Positions 8,913 to 20,400 of a DNA stretch of 64,000 nt are shown one piece after another. The notes beneath the pieces were generated by a model. That model searched no databases, had not been told where the DNA came from, and was given only the letters and a program-made list of their open reading frames with translations. Every line of letters begins with the position of its first letter. Positions within the stretch are counted from its first letter, which is position 1. The position numbers and the translations under genes are program-made. Source of the DNA: an uncultured Pelagibacteraceae bacterium (GTDB lineage Bacteria; Pseudomonadota; Alphaproteobacteria; Pelagibacterales; Pelagibacteraceae); assembly GCA_902524235.1 (NCBI GenBank), contig CABZCF010000001.1, forward strand, positions 62,001-126,000, read 5' to 3'.

Positions 8913-11294
8913 TTAAGATCTTAGTTGCGCACCCGTGTGCTCTTCAACTGATTTGATAATTCTATTCGATATATCTTTCAATTCATAATCATTTAAAGTT
9001 TTTTCATCTGATTGAATGGTTACTTTTAAAGCAATTGATTTTTTATCAGACGGAATATTTTCTCCTTCATAGACATCAAATATATTAATTTTTTTAATCA
9101 TTGATGTTTCTGTATTTTTAATTGCATCAACTAATTGTTGAGCATTTATGTTTTTACTGATTAAGAAGGCAAAATCTCTTTCTGACTTTTGAAAATCTGA
9201 TAACACAAGACTTTTATTTATTTTTTTATTAATTTGTTTAAACTGAACTAGATTATCTAAAAAAATTTCAAAACCAAACGTTTCATTTATTATTTTAGGA
9301 TGTAGCTGACCAAAATATGCCAGTAAACTTTTTTCATTTTTTGATGAAATTGTACCTGAGATACCAGGATGATAGTATGAGGGCGAAATATCTTCTATTA
9401 ACATTTCATTTCTTTCTAACCCTAACTCTAAAAGTGATTGGATAAGATCTTTTTTAATATCAAATACATTAATATTTTTTTCTCCGAAGTTATTCTGATC
9501 ATCATGTTGTTTTTTTCTAATACCGCATATTACTGTAATCTGATCACCAGGTTTTTTACCTGTGAATACTGGACCAATCTCAAACAAGGATTGATCAGCA
9601 AAACCTCTATTTAAGTTTTTTTCCATATAGTAAATTAAGTTTGGATACAGAGAATTTCTAAGCACACTTAACTCTGAGCTTATAGGATTAATTATTCTTA
9701 TAGTTTCCAAATTTTCTTTAAACTTATCGTTTATTTTATCATCACTAAACGACCATGTTATAGTTTCATAGTAACCTTTTGATGCTACTGATCTTTGAGC
9801 TAAATGGAAATGTTTTTGATAAAAGTTTAGTGTTGGCTTTATTCTAATTTTTTCAGGCTCTATAGATTTAATATTATCAAAACCTAAAATTCTAATAATC
9901 TCCTCAACTAAATCAATCTCACCAAATATATCTGGTCTCCAAGTAGGAACCTTTATTTCAATAAACTTACTTTTATTTTTAGTTTCAAAACCTAATCTAG
10001 TCAAAATTTTAATTATGTCTTTCTGATTAATTTTTACACCAATTGTTTTTGATACTAAATTAGAATTAAATTTTATTATTTTCTTTCTAAATTTTTGTGT
10101 TTCTTGAATGTCAAAATTTGAAACTTCTCCACCACATATTTCAGTTACTAATTTAGCAGCCATTTCAAGACCCTCTTTAACTGACTGAGGATCAATTCCT
10201 CTTTCAAATCTAAATTTTGCATCGCTATTAATTTCTAACTCTTTTGATGTTTTTCTTGTAATACTTGGATCAAAATATGCTGACTCTATTAAAATATTTT
10301 TAGTGTCTAATTCTGTTCCTGATCTAACACCCCCAATTATTCCACCCAAACCAAGAGCTCCCTCATCATCTGAAATTACACACATATTCTTTTTTAAAAC
10401 ATATGTTTTATTATCAAGTGCCTTTAGTGTTTCACCTTTTTTTGAATTTCTTACAGTGATTGAATTTTTTATTTTATCTAAATCATATGCATGAAGTGGT
10501 CTATTCAAGTCAAACATTACATAATTTGTTATATCAACAACTGCAGATATTGGTCTTAAACCTAATGCCAAAATTCTTTCTTTTAACCAGCTCGGACTTT
10601 CTTTATTAGATATATTTTTAATAAGGCAACTTCCAAATATAGAACATGCTTGATTTTTACTTTTTTCTATTTTTGTCTTCAAGTTGTGCTTTGACTTTTT
10701 GTTAAATTTAATTTTCTTAATTTCTTTTAGATTGCCGTATCCACATGCATAAAGGTCTCTAGCTATTCCTCTTACTCCCAAACAATCTGGTCTATTAGGT
10801 GTAATAGATAATTCTATAACATTATTATTATTTTTATTTTTAAAATATGGTTTTCCGATACTGCTAGAATATTTTTGATTTAGCGCAATAATACCCTCAG
10901 ACTCATTGGACAATTTCAATTCAGATTCAGAGCAAAGCATCCCATAAGAAGTTTCTCCCCTTATTTTTGAAACCTCCAACTTCATTCCATTTTTTGGTAT
11001 TGTTGCGCCTGGTGGAGCATAGATAGTTAATAAACCGTCTTGCGCATTTGGTGCTCCACAAACAACTTTTATAGTTTCTTTTGTTCCTATATCAACATCA
11101 CATAATTTTAATCTGTCAGCGTTAGGATGTTTGTTAGCTTTAATAATTTTTGCTACTACAAATTCACTTAGTTCATTTTTTGCATGATCAACCTTTTCAA
11201 CTTCTAAACCAATTCCGTTAAGTTTTTCAATAATTTGTTTTTCACTTTTACTGGTACTTAAATGATCACTCAACCAATCTTTGGTAAACTTCAT
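8913..11294 (-). CDS. pheT: phenylalanine--tRNA ligase beta subunit
   Basis: Beta subunit of the alpha2-beta2 PheRS. 793 residues, full length. The order is an N-terminal tRNA-binding OB domain ([23 protein letters not shown] around 46-68), B3/B4 editing domain, B5 domain, catalytic-like core and a C-terminal FDX-ACB anticodon-binding domain ([19 protein letters not shown] near 690-710). It overlaps the 3' end of pheS by 4 bp, indicating translational coupling. Confidence 0.97.
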   Translation of the reverse strand: MKFTKDWLSDHLSTSKSEKQIIEKLNGIGLEVEKVDHAKNELSEFVVAKIIKANKHPNADRLKLCDVDIGTKETIKVVCGAPNAQDGLLTIYAPPGATIPKNGMKLEVSKIRGETSYGMLCSESELKLSNESEGIIALNQKYSSSIGKPYFKNKNNNNVIELSITPNRPDCLGVRGIARDLYACGYGNLKEIKKIKFNKKSKHNLKTKIEKSKNQACSIFGSCLIKNISNKESPSWLKERILALGLRPISAVVDITNYVMFDLNRPLHAYDLDKIKNSITVRNSKKGETLKALDNKTYVLKKNMCVISDDEGALGLGGIIGGVRSGTELDTKNILIESAYFDPSITRKTSKELEINSDAKFRFERGIDPQSVKEGLEMAAKLVTEICGGEVSNFDIQETQKFRKKIIKFNSNLVSKTIGVKINQKDIIKILTRLGFETKNKSKFIEIKVPTWRPDIFGEIDLVEEIIRILGFDNIKSIEPEKIRIKPTLNFYQKHFHLAQRSVASKGYYETITWSFSDDKINDKFKENLETIRIINPISSELSVLRNSLYPNLIYYMEKNLNRGFADQSLFEIGPVFTGKKPGDQITVICGIRKKQHDDQNNFGEKNINVFDIKKDLIQSLLELGLERNEMLIEDISPSYYHPGISGTISSKNEKSLLAYFGQLHPKIINETFGFEIFLDNLVQFKQINKKINKSLVLSDFQKSERDFAFLISKNINAQQLVDAIKNTETSMIKKINIFDVYEGENIPSDKKSIALKVTIQSDEKTLNDYELKDISNRIIKSVEEHTGAQLRS

Positions 11295-12358
11295 CTACTT
11301 AATCCTCTATAATTAGTTGGAACGTCTAATGGATCAAAACCATAATGATTTAACCATCTATAATCACATTCAAAAAAAGATCTCAAATCATTGATCCCAT
11401 ATTTTAACATAGCCAGTCTATCTATACCTATACCAAATGCAAAACCTTGAAATTTATTTGGATCTACTTTGCAATTTTTTAAAACATTTGGGTGGACCAT
11501 TCCGCAACCTAGTATTTCAAGCCACTTATCTCCCTCTCCAATTATAATTTTACTATTTTCGATTCTATAACCTATGTCTACCTCTGCCGATGGTTCAGTG
11601 AAAGGAAAATGGCTAGGACGAAATCTCATTTTAATTTTTTCTACTTCAAAAAATTCTTTAATAAAATAGTTGAGACAACCTTTTAAATGACCCATGTTTA
11701 TATCTTTATCTATGTGAAGACCTTCTAATTGGTGAAACATAGGAGTGTGAGTTTGATCACTATCACTTCTATATGTCCTACCTGGGGCTATTATTTTAAA
11801 AGGCGGTCTTCCTTTTAACATTGTACGTACTTGAACTGGAGAAGTATGGGTTCTCAATAAAGTTTTCATATCTTGATCTAAATAAAAAGTATCATGCATA
11901 TCTTTTGCTGGATGATTTTCAGGTGTATTGAGTGCTGTAAAATTATTATATTCATTCTCTACATCTGGTCCCTCTTCGACGGAAAATCCTATCTCTGAAA
12001 ATATACAAGATATTTCATCAATTACTTGAGAAACTGGATGAACTTTTCCAATTTTAAATTCTTTTTCAGGCAAAGTTACATCAATTTTTTCTTTATTAAC
12101 TTTTTCAATAATTTCTTTATCTAAAACTTCATTTGATTTTTGTGAAAAAAGTTCTGAAAGTTCTTTTTTTGAACTATTTATATTAGCAGCAATATTTTTT
12201 TTCTCATCTGGGGATAATGATCCTAGTTTTTTAAACTCTGAGTTTATTACTCCGTTTTTACCAAATAATTCAGAATTTATATTGTTTAATTCAGATAAAT
12301 TTTTTGTGTTTTTTATTTTTTCTTTAAATTCAATTATTTTTTTTTCAAATTCAGACAT
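11291..12358 (-). CDS. pheS: phenylalanine--tRNA ligase alpha subunit
   Basis: Catalytic subunit of PheRS, class II synthetase fold. 355 residues. An N-terminal coiled coil is followed by motif 2 ([20 protein letters not shown]) and motif 3 ([17 protein letters not shown] near the end). The ATP-Phe site element [10 protein letters not shown] is present. It follows rplT after 47 bp, as in the widespread infC-rpmI-rplT-pheST order. I see no clear phe leader peptide or attenuator in the 47-bp gap. Confidence 0.97.
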   Translation of the reverse strand: MSEFEKKIIEFKEKIKNTKNLSELNNINSELFGKNGVINSEFKKLGSLSPDEKKNIAANINSSKKELSELFSQKSNEVLDKEIIEKVNKEKIDVTLPEKEFKIGKVHPVSQVIDEISCIFSEIGFSVEEGPDVENEYNNFTALNTPENHPAKDMHDTFYLDQDMKTLLRTHTSPVQVRTMLKGRPPFKIIAPGRTYRSDSDQTHTPMFHQLEGLHIDKDINMGHLKGCLNYFIKEFFEVEKIKMRFRPSHFPFTEPSAEVDIGYRIENSKIIIGEGDKWLEILGCGMVHPNVLKNCKVDPNKFQGFAFGIGIDRLAMLKYGINDLRSFFECDYRWLNHYGFDPLDVPTNYRGLSR

Positions 12359-12405
12359 TTAAACAGACTATTTCTTAAACAAATAAAAACAATAGACAAT
12401 GATTG

Positions 12406-12762
12406 TTAATTAAGAGCCGCTTGAGCTTTTTTTACAATAGTTTTGAATGCCTCTGGGTTATCATATGCAATTTCTGCAAGAATTTTTCTATCAATTTTAA
12501 TACCTGATTTGTTTAATCCATTAATAAATTTTGAATATGTCAAACCTTCTTGTCTTACTCCAGCGTTAATTCTCTGTATCCAAAGAGATTTGAATTCTCT
12601 TTTTTTATTTCGTCTGTCCCTGTAAGCATATTGCATTGCTTTTTCCATCGCTTGTCTAGCGACTCTAATGGTATTTTTTCTTCTGCCCCACTGACCTTTT
12701 ACAGCTTTTAAAACTTTTTTATGTTTAGCTCTGCTTGTTACACCACGCTTTACTCTTGACAT
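12406..12762 (-). CDS. rplT: 50S ribosomal protein L20
   Basis: 118-residue basic protein, normal length for L20, which nucleates 23S rRNA folding. The recognisable start is [19 protein letters not shown], and [12 protein letters not shown] and [20 protein letters not shown] follow. It lies one base after the rpmI stop codon. In other bacteria L20 represses the operon through the infC/rpmI mRNA; no such structure can be demonstrated here. Confidence 0.98.
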   Translation of the reverse strand: MSRVKRGVTSRAKHKKVLKAVKGQWGRRKNTIRVARQAMEKAMQYAYRDRRNKKREFKSLWIQRINAGVRQEGLTYSKFINGLNKSGIKIDRKILAEIAYDNPEAFKTIVKKAQAALN

Positions 12763-12763
12763 A

Positions 12764-12970
12764 TTAACCCCTCAAACTGTAGGGCATGTAAGATTTCACA
12801 ATCTTTCCATCTTGTTTTGACATTACAGTTGTTCCTCTTTGTTTTCTTATTTGCGAATTAGTTCTTTTAATCATACCATGCCTTTTACCAGCTTGAGCCA
12901 TTATTACTTTTCCACTTGCTGAAATTTTAAACCTTTTTTTAGCTGAACTTTTTGTTTTTAGTTTTGGCAT
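12764..12970 (-). CDS. rpmI: 50S ribosomal protein L35
   Basis: 68-residue L35, opening [20 protein letters not shown] and ending [10 protein letters not shown]. Second ribosomal protein in the thrS-infC-rpmI-rplT-pheS-pheT block. The start codon is preceded by CCACCACTATG, the same 11-mer found at the gltD start; no purine-rich ribosome binding site is visible. Confidence 0.98.
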   Translation of the reverse strand: MPKLKTKSSAKKRFKISASGKVIMAQAGKRHGMIKRTNSQIRKQRGTTVMSKQDGKIVKSYMPYSLRG

Positions 12971-13020
12971 AGTGGTGGGTTATACTAATATAAATATTAT
13001 TTTACAATAGATAATATAGC

Positions 13021-13566
13021 CTATAAAGGCTGAATTACCATGATCATTTGTTTACCATCAAATTTTGGTTGCAACTCTACTTTACCAATTGTCTCCATAT
13101 CGATCTTAATTTTTTCCATTAGATCATTCCCTAACTTGGCATGTTGCATTTCTCTTCCTTTAAATCTTATAGTAAACTTTACTTTGTCTCCTTTAGAAAG
13201 AAATTTTTGAGCATTTTTAATCTTAAAGGTATAGTCGTGAACTTCTGTAACAGGTCTTAATTTAATTTCTTTTAGTTCAATTTTTTTTTGTTTCTTTTTT
13301 GCTTTGTTTAATTTTTTCTGTTGGTCGTATTTATATTTACCCATATCCATTATTTTACATACAGGTGGTCTTGCATTTGGAGCTATTTCGATTAAATCAA
13401 GATTTTCCTCTTTAGCTTTGGATATTGCCTCTTGTAGGTTTAGCACTCCAAGATTTTCACCTTCACTATTAATAACTTGTACTTCTGGTGAAGTAATTCT
13501 ATTATTAGATCTAGGACCTTTAGGTTTTGTTCTTTTTTGAAAATAATTTTGTTTTGGAAATGGCAC
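13021..13566 (-). CDS. infC: translation initiation factor IF-3 (GTG start)
   Basis: IF3 binds the 30S subunit and checks start-codon pairing. 181 residues: N-domain with EVQVINSEGENLGVLNLQEA, a lysine-rich linker (KLNKAKKKQKKIELKEIKLR, about 91-110) and C-domain ending MVIQPL. The start is GTG at 13566, directly abutting the thrS TAA stop with no spacer. Many bacteria use AUU for infC for autoregulation; here no in-frame AUU is needed to give a full-length protein. Initiation probably depends on coupling to thrS termination. Confidence 0.95.
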   Translation of the reverse strand: MPFPKQNYFQKRTKPKGPRSNNRITSPEVQVINSEGENLGVLNLQEAISKAKEENLDLIEIAPNARPPVCKIMDMGKYKYDQQKKLNKAKKKQKKIELKEIKLRPVTEVHDYTFKIKNAQKFLSKGDKVKFTIRFKGREMQHAKLGNDLMEKIKIDMETIGKVELQPKFDGKQMIMVIQPL

Positions 13567-15486
13567 TTAGTTAATTGGAGGCTTACTTAATGAAGAATAT
13601 TTTATTAAAAATTTTTCTAAATCCATACTTTCTTGTTTTTTAGAATCTAATTGTCTAATAGTTACTGTGTTAGAGTCAACTTCTTTTTTCCCACAAATCA
13701 ATAATAAAGGTATTTTTTTTAAGGAATGTTCTCTTATTTTGTAATTAAGGTTATGATTTTTTAAATCAACCTCACTAGTTACGCCAATTTTTCTTAATTC
13801 AATGTTTACTTTTTTTGCGTAATTATCAAAATCGTCAGAGATAGGTATGACCATTGTTTGTAATGGTGAAAGCCAGAAAGGAAGTTTTCCTGAGTAATTT
13901 TCAATTAAAATTCCAATAAATCTCTCTAAGGACCCAAATAAAGCCCTATGCAACATCACAGGAACTTTTTTTGAACCATCTTTATCAACATAGCTAGCAC
14001 CTAGTCTGCCAGGTAAATTTAAATCAACTTGTAGAGTTCCACATTGCCAATCTCTTCCAATAGCATCTCTAAGAACAAATTCAATTTTAGGACCATAGAA
14101 TGCTCCCTCGCCTTTATTAATGCTATATTCTAAATCTGTTTCTTTAATTGCTTTTAATAAAGCTTTTTCAGATTTGTCCCAAACATGATCCTCTCCTACT
14201 CTAACTTCTGGTCTATCTGAATACTTTAAAATTATATTTTCGAAACCTAAATCTTTATAAATTTCTAAAATTAAATTTGTTACCGACAAACATTCTTGAG
14301 TAATTTGATCCTCAGTACAAAAAATATGTGCGTCGTCTTGTGTGAATGCTCTAACTCTTAATAAACCATGCAAAGAGCCAGATGGCTCATATCTATGAAC
14401 CTTTCCAAATTCCGACATCTTTAGTGGTAAATCTCTGTAGCTTTTCAAACCTTGATTAAACACCTGAACGCATCCAGGACAATTCATTGGCTTTATTGCG
14501 AATACTTTTTCATCTGGAGTAGTAGAAGTATACATGTTATCCCCAAATTTCTCCCAATGTCCTGACTTTTCCCAAAGAGATCTATCTAAAATCTCAGGTG
14601 TATTAATTTCGTTGTAACCTGCTTTATCCTGTTTCGCTCTCATATAAGAAATTAATTTTTGAAATAAATTCCAACCTTTTTGATGCCAGAAGACTGATCC
14701 TGGACTTTCCTCTCTGAAATGAAAAAGATCCATCTCTTTACCCAGCTTTCTGTGATCTCGTTTTTCTGCTTCCTCTAATCTATTTAAGTATTCATCTAAT
14801 TCTTTTTTTGAACTCCAACACGTACCATATATTCTTTGAAGCATTTCATTATCTGAGTTACCGCGCCAATATGCTCCTGAAACTTTTGTAAGTTTAAAAG
14901 CTTTTCCAATTTTACCTGAGGAAGATAAATGAGGACCTCTACATAAGTCATACCAAGTTTCACCGTGATGATATATTGAAAGTTCCTCACTATCTGGAAT
15001 GCTTTCTATAATTTCTGCTTTGTATTTTTCCCCAATTTTTTTAAAATGATTTATAGCTTTATTCCTCTCCCAGACCTCTCTTTTTGTTTTAACATCTTGA
15101 TCTATAATCTCAGACATTCTAGTTTCGATCTTTAATAAATCATCGCTAGTAAAAGGTTCTCTTCTCGCAAAATCGTAATAAAAACCATTTTCAATTACTG
15201 GACCAATGGTTACTTGGGTGCCAGGAAATAACTGTTGAACTGCCATTGCCATTATATGAGCTGCATCATGTCTTATAACCTCTAAACCTTCTTTATTTTT
15301 AGACGTAATTATTCTTACTTTAGAATCTTTGGTAATTTCATGGCTAAGATCTTTTAATATTCCATCAACCTCCATAACAAGAGCTTGCTTCGCTAAAGAG
15401 CTGCTTATTAATCCTGCAATTTTTAAGCCATCAATTTTTTTTTCAAAATTGAGCTTTTTTCCGTCTGGTAAAATAATGTTAGGCAT
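13567..15486 (-). CDS. thrS: threonine--tRNA ligase
   Basis: Class II synthetase of 639 residues. Domains: TGS (about 1-60), editing domain with the HDAAHIMAMAV zinc/HXXXH-type motif (about 73-83), catalytic core with MNCPGC (zinc Cys) and MHRALFGSLERFIGIL motif 3, and the C-terminal anticodon-binding domain (PLQTMVIPISDDF onward). The start lies within the last 8 bp of the upstream glycosyltransferase gene, so the two are translationally coupled. It heads the conserved thrS-infC-rpmI-rplT-pheST series. Confidence 0.98.
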   Translation of the reverse strand: MPNIILPDGKKLNFEKKIDGLKIAGLISSSLAKQALVMEVDGILKDLSHEITKDSKVRIITSKNKEGLEVIRHDAAHIMAMAVQQLFPGTQVTIGPVIENGFYYDFARREPFTSDDLLKIETRMSEIIDQDVKTKREVWERNKAINHFKKIGEKYKAEIIESIPDSEELSIYHHGETWYDLCRGPHLSSSGKIGKAFKLTKVSGAYWRGNSDNEMLQRIYGTCWSSKKELDEYLNRLEEAEKRDHRKLGKEMDLFHFREESPGSVFWHQKGWNLFQKLISYMRAKQDKAGYNEINTPEILDRSLWEKSGHWEKFGDNMYTSTTPDEKVFAIKPMNCPGCVQVFNQGLKSYRDLPLKMSEFGKVHRYEPSGSLHGLLRVRAFTQDDAHIFCTEDQITQECLSVTNLILEIYKDLGFENIILKYSDRPEVRVGEDHVWDKSEKALLKAIKETDLEYSINKGEGAFYGPKIEFVLRDAIGRDWQCGTLQVDLNLPGRLGASYVDKDGSKKVPVMLHRALFGSLERFIGILIENYSGKLPFWLSPLQTMVIPISDDFDNYAKKVNIELRKIGVTSEVDLKNHNLNYKIREHSLKKIPLLLICGKKEVDSNTVTIRQLDSKKQESMDLEKFLIKYSSLSKPPIN

Positions 15487-16636
15487 TTATTAATTTTTTG
15501 TACTCTGAATAAGTAGTATTGCACATTTTTTCAACATTAAATTTCGCAATTATATTTTTTCTACCCTCGGCGCCAATGCCATTTAACGTTAGTTCGCTTA
15601 AATTTAATACCTCTTTAAGTTTTTCGCTTAAATTTTTCGAGTCACCAGCTTTAAATAAAAAACCAGTTTTATCATTGATAATAGTTTCATTAGAGCCACC
15701 AATGTTACTTGCAACAATTGGTTTTTCCATGGATTGTGCTTCTACCGATACTCTACCAAATGCTTCTGGTTCAATTGAAGATGACACAATAACAGTTGAT
15801 ATTTCGTATGCTATTGGCATTAATTCTAAATGATCTACAAAAATAACATTACCGCTCAATCTGTGTTGTTCAACTAATCTTATTAATTTTTTTTTATATA
15901 TTTTCCTACCTTGGTCACTTCCAAGTATTACTGCAATAAATTCTAGTTCAGATAAATTTTTTTTTAATAAGCTTATTGCCTCAATAAACATTTCTTGACC
16001 TTTCCATTCAGTTAATCTTCCTGGTAGTAGGATTATTTTTTTTTCGTCAGTTATATTCCATTTTTTTTTTAATAAATTTTTGTCGCTTTCTTTAATTTTT
16101 TTTGGATTGAAATAGTCTGTATTTATACCTCTAAAAATAACTAAAAATTTTTTTTTATTTGACAAATATTTTGAATAATTTTCTTTTATGTGTGAAAATA
16201 TAAAATTAGATCCTGCTATAATTAGATCAGATCGAACCATTACTGAATTATACCATTTTTTTAAATCACTTTTAAAATTATAAGTGCCATGAAAAGTAGT
16301 TACAAATTTTCGTCTAGTTAACTTTGTTGCGATGAGACATGACCAAGCTGGTGCTCTACTTCTAGCATGAACTATATCTACATTGAGGAAAAAAATTATT
16401 AATGTTAATAATATAGAGTTCACAAAAATTAAAATTGGATTTTTGCTTTGAACGGGTAATCGTATTATTTTTACTTTTTTTTTATTAATATATTTTAATA
16501 ACGGTCCGCCACTAGTTACAATATAAGAATTGCAATTATGTTCATGAAGATAGTGAGCTAGGTCAAAACATCCAGTTTCAGCTCCTCCATAACCTAACTT
16601 TGGTATTACCTGTAGAATTTTTATTTTTGATGACAT
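15479..16636 (-). CDS. GT4-family glycosyltransferase
   Basis: GT-B fold sugar transferase, probably acting in lipopolysaccharide or exopolysaccharide synthesis at the cytoplasmic face. 385 residues. The N-domain opens with VIPKLGYGGAETGCFDLA (about 9-26); the C-domain has LLPGRLTEWKGQEMFIEAI and the EX7E donor-site motif in SIEPEAFGRVSVEAQSMEKPIVAS near 285-305. It is the first gene of a unit continuing into thrS (8-bp overlap), an unexpected place for a glycan gene. It is divergent from the alpha/beta hydrolase with a 42-bp gap that must hold both promoters. Confidence 0.88.
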   Translation of the reverse strand: MSSKIKILQVIPKLGYGGAETGCFDLAHYLHEHNCNSYIVTSGGPLLKYINKKKVKIIRLPVQSKNPILIFVNSILLTLIIFFLNVDIVHARSRAPAWSCLIATKLTRRKFVTTFHGTYNFKSDLKKWYNSVMVRSDLIIAGSNFIFSHIKENYSKYLSNKKKFLVIFRGINTDYFNPKKIKESDKNLLKKKWNITDEKKIILLPGRLTEWKGQEMFIEAISLLKKNLSELEFIAVILGSDQGRKIYKKKLIRLVEQHRLSGNVIFVDHLELMPIAYEISTVIVSSSIEPEAFGRVSVEAQSMEKPIVASNIGGSNETIINDKTGFLFKAGDSKNLSEKLKEVLNLSELTLNGIGAEGRKNIIAKFNVEKMCNTTYSEYKKLINA

Positions 16637-16678
16637 TGCAACTAACTATATATTAAGTAATAATTCTAATAAACTTTT

Positions 16679-17434
16679 ATGAACCAAATTAAATACATTA
16701 AAATATCAAAAAATATAAAAATTAGATATTTAACAAACAACTTAAGGAAGAATCCCTATATAATTTTTTTACATGGATTTATGTCTGATATAGACGGCGA
16801 GAAACCAAAAGTATTCAGTAAATTATGTAATAAACTTAAGTTGGGTTTTTTTGCTATTGAATATTCCGGACATGGAAAATCATCAGGTAAATTTACTCAG
16901 GGAAATATTACTAAATGGAGTAATCAAGTCAGCTCTTTTATAAAAAAGAAAGTTAAAAATAATAAATTTATTATTATTGGATCTAGTATGGGTTCATGGT
17001 TATCCACATTGCAATTTAAACATTTTGAAAGACAGATAAAAGGTTTTATTGGGATAGGTTCAGCTCCTGAGTTTCTTGATAAAGTTATGTGGAAAAAATT
17101 TACTAGCAAAATGAAATATGAAACTATGAAAAAAGGAGTTTATAACCTTAAACATGGTGGGTATGAGTATCCTATAACATATCAATTAATTAAAGATGGA
17201 AGAAAAAATAAAGTATTCAATAAGAAAATTATCTCTAAAATTCCAGTGACATTATTTCACGGAACTAAAGATGAGGCAATTCCAGTAAAATTTTCTAGAA
17301 AATTAATCAAAATATTTACTAATGCAAAACGAAAATTAATTGTAATCAAAAATGGTGATCACAGTTTATTTTCAAAAAAATATCAAAAGAAAATATTAAA
17401 AGAACTAGAAAATATAATTAATCAGAGCGTTTAG
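16679..17434 (+). CDS. alpha/beta hydrolase
   Basis: 251-residue serine hydrolase fold. Oxyanion-hole region is FLHGFMSDIDG (30-40). The nucleophile elbow GSSMGSW puts Ser at 103. The acid is likely Asp in GTKDEAIPV and the base His in NGDHSLF. The family resembles small acylpeptide/lysophospholipase-like hydrolases (COG1073/BD-FAE type); the substrate is unknown. The stop overlaps the convergent gltB stop by 4 bp. Confidence 0.8.
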   Translation: MNQIKYIKISKNIKIRYLTNNLRKNPYIIFLHGFMSDIDGEKPKVFSKLCNKLKLGFFAIEYSGHGKSSGKFTQGNITKWSNQVSSFIKKKVKNNKFIIIGSSMGSWLSTLQFKHFERQIKGFIGIGSAPEFLDKVMWKKFTSKMKYETMKKGVYNLKHGGYEYPITYQLIKDGRKNKVFNKKIISKIPVTLFHGTKDEAIPVKFSRKLIKIFTNAKRKLIVIKNGDHSLFSKKYQKKILKELENIINQSV

Positions 17435-20400
17435 CTCGCAAATTCTTGTAACTCTTTATTTGTAATTGGGTTATCTAATTTATCGATCATTTCTTTCGGA
17501 CAAACCTGGTAGAAATGATTCAACTCTTGATTAAAGTTATTAATTATTTTTTCTGAAACTTTTGAATTGGTCTCTTTAAAATGTTGACTTACTAAGTTTT
17601 TCAAGTAGTTTTTCCAGTATTCTGTTTCTAATCTTTGCCAAACGACTGTTTCCAGATTAACTTTTTTTTCAAATTCTTTTTCCTCATCGTAAACGAATGC
17701 CATACCACCTGTCATTCCTGCTCCAAAATTATCGCCTATGATACCCAATATTATCACAGTTCCACCAGTCATATACTCACAACCGTTTGATCCACATCCT
17801 TCAACAACTGATGTAGCTCCAGAATTTCTCACCGCGAACCTCTCTCCAGCTTGACCAGCTGCAAACAAATTTCCTGAAGTGGCTCCATATAGGACTGTGT
17901 TACCGATAATTGTATTTTCATTTGATATCAAATTACTTTCTTCACGTAATTTTATTGAAATAGTTGCACCAGATAAACCTTTCGCGACATAATCATTAGC
18001 ATCGCCTTTAAGATTGAGTTTTAAACCTTTTGTTCCAAAAGCACCAAAAGATTGCCCTGCCGATCCTACAAAATTTATCTCCACGGAATTCTCAGGCAAT
18101 TTATTATTTCCAAATTTTTTATATAAATTATAAGAAATTCTTGTTCCTACTGCCCGATCTGTATTTTGTATATTATAGATTTTTTCATTTTTTTTATCAT
18201 TATCGATACAATCCTCAATCTCACCCCATATTTTTTGGTCAAGTGTGTCAGGGACCGAATTAATAATTCGTTTTTCACAGAACCTTTTGTTTTTGCCTGG
18301 ATCAGCTTGTACAAATAATGGATTAAGATCTAGATCATCTAAATTAGAAGAACCCTTACTAATCTGCTTTAATAAATCTGTTCTCCCAATAATATCATTT
18401 AGACTTTTGAAACCTAACTCAGCGATTATTTCTCTAACCTCTTGAGCAATAAAACTAAATAGATTTACAACTTTTTCTGGTGTTCCATTGAATTTTTCTC
18501 TCAGTTTTTCATCCTGAGTACAAACGCCTACAGGACAAGTATTTGAATGACATTGTCTAACCATTATACATCCCATCGCCACCAATGATGTGGTTGCTAC
18601 ACCATATTCCTCTGCACCCATCATTGCTGCAATAACTACGTCTCTTCCAGTTTTGATACCTCCATCAGTTTTTAAAGTAACAGTATGTCTAAGATTATTT
18701 AGTGTTAATACCTGATTAGCCTCTGTAAGACCCATTTCCCATGGAATTCCAACATATTTTACACTAGTTTGAGGAGAGGCCCCCGTACCACCATTATGTC
18801 CAGAGATTAAAATTATATCCGCTTTTGCTTTCGCTACTCCTGCTGCAATAGTTCCAACGCCTGATGAAGCTACTAATTTTACACTTACTCTTGCTTTCGG
18901 ATTAATTTGTTTAAGATCATAAATTAATTGCGCTAAATCTTCGATAGAATAAATATCATGATGTGGTGGTGGAGAAATAAGTGTAACACCTTTCGTAGAA
19001 TGTCTTAATCTAGCTATTTCATCTGTAACTTTAAAACCAGGCAGTTGTCCACCTTCACCTGGTTTTGCTCCTTGAGCAATTTTTATCTCTATTTCATTAC
19101 AATTATTGAGATAGTCGACTGTCACTCCAAAACGCGCTGATGCTATTTGCTTTACTCTAGAATTTGCGGTGTCACCATTAGACATTATTTTAAATCTCTC
19201 AGAGTCTTCTCCTCCTTCTCCACTACAGGATGCCCCTTTAATTCTGTTCATAGCTACTGCTAACGTCTCGTGGGCCTCTTTTGACAATGCGCCATGAGAC
19301 ATACTTCCGCTACCAAATCTTTTTAAAATATTTTCAATTGGTTCAACCTCTTCAATCCCTACAGATGTTTTTTTATTAAAATCAACTAAATCTCTTAAAC
19401 TTATAGGTGGTAGGTTATAAATGCCTTTAGCATATTTTTTATATGTTTCATATGAGCCTGTTGCTACTGCGCTTTGTAAAAGATGTATTAATTTCCCTTG
19501 ATACTGATGTTTTTCACCATTTTTTCTGTATCTATAAATTCCACCAATTGGCAGGATATTTGCACCAGTTTGAAAAGCATCTTTATGAATTGATCTAATT
19601 TTTTTTTCTATTCCTGTTAATCCAATTCCGGAAATTTTGGACATCATTCCAGGAAAATACTCATTAACTACAGTTCTACTTAAACCTACTGTTTCAAAGT
19701 TACACCCACCTCGATAAGAACTTAAAACTGATATACCCATCTTAGACATTATTTTTAACAATCCAAGATTAACTGATTTAATATATCTAACTATACAATC
19801 TTCGAAACTTAAATTTTTGAATAATTTTTTTTGAAATCTTTCATACAAACTATCAAAAGCTAAATATGGATTTACTGTGGTCGCACCAACACCTATTACG
19901 GTTGCAAAAGAATGAGTATCTAAACATTCGCCTGATTGCACGTTTATTGAAACATATCCTCTAAGTCCCAATTTGACCAAATTTGTATGAATTGCACCAA
20001 CACTTAATAGAGTAGGTATAGGATATTTATCATCTGAAATATCTTTGTCAGATATGACTATCTGTGTTATTCCTTGTCTAACAGCAATTTCAGTCTCTTT
20101 TTTAAGCCTGTTTAAAGCGTCTTCGAGTGTTTCTCCATTTTTAAAAGTACAGTCAAAAATTTTATAATTGTTTCCAAAGTAAGTTATAAACTTTTGAAAC
20201 TGCGAATTTGATAAGATTGGGCTGTTGAGGACATATATGTTTTCTTCTGTAAGATTATTAAAATCAAGAATATTTCCTAAATTACCAAATCGAGTTTTTA
20301 AACTCATAACTTTATTCTCTCTTAATGAGTCAATTGGAGGGTTGGTTACTTGGCTAAAATTTTGTCTAAAGTAATGATATAAAGGTCTGTATTTATCTGA

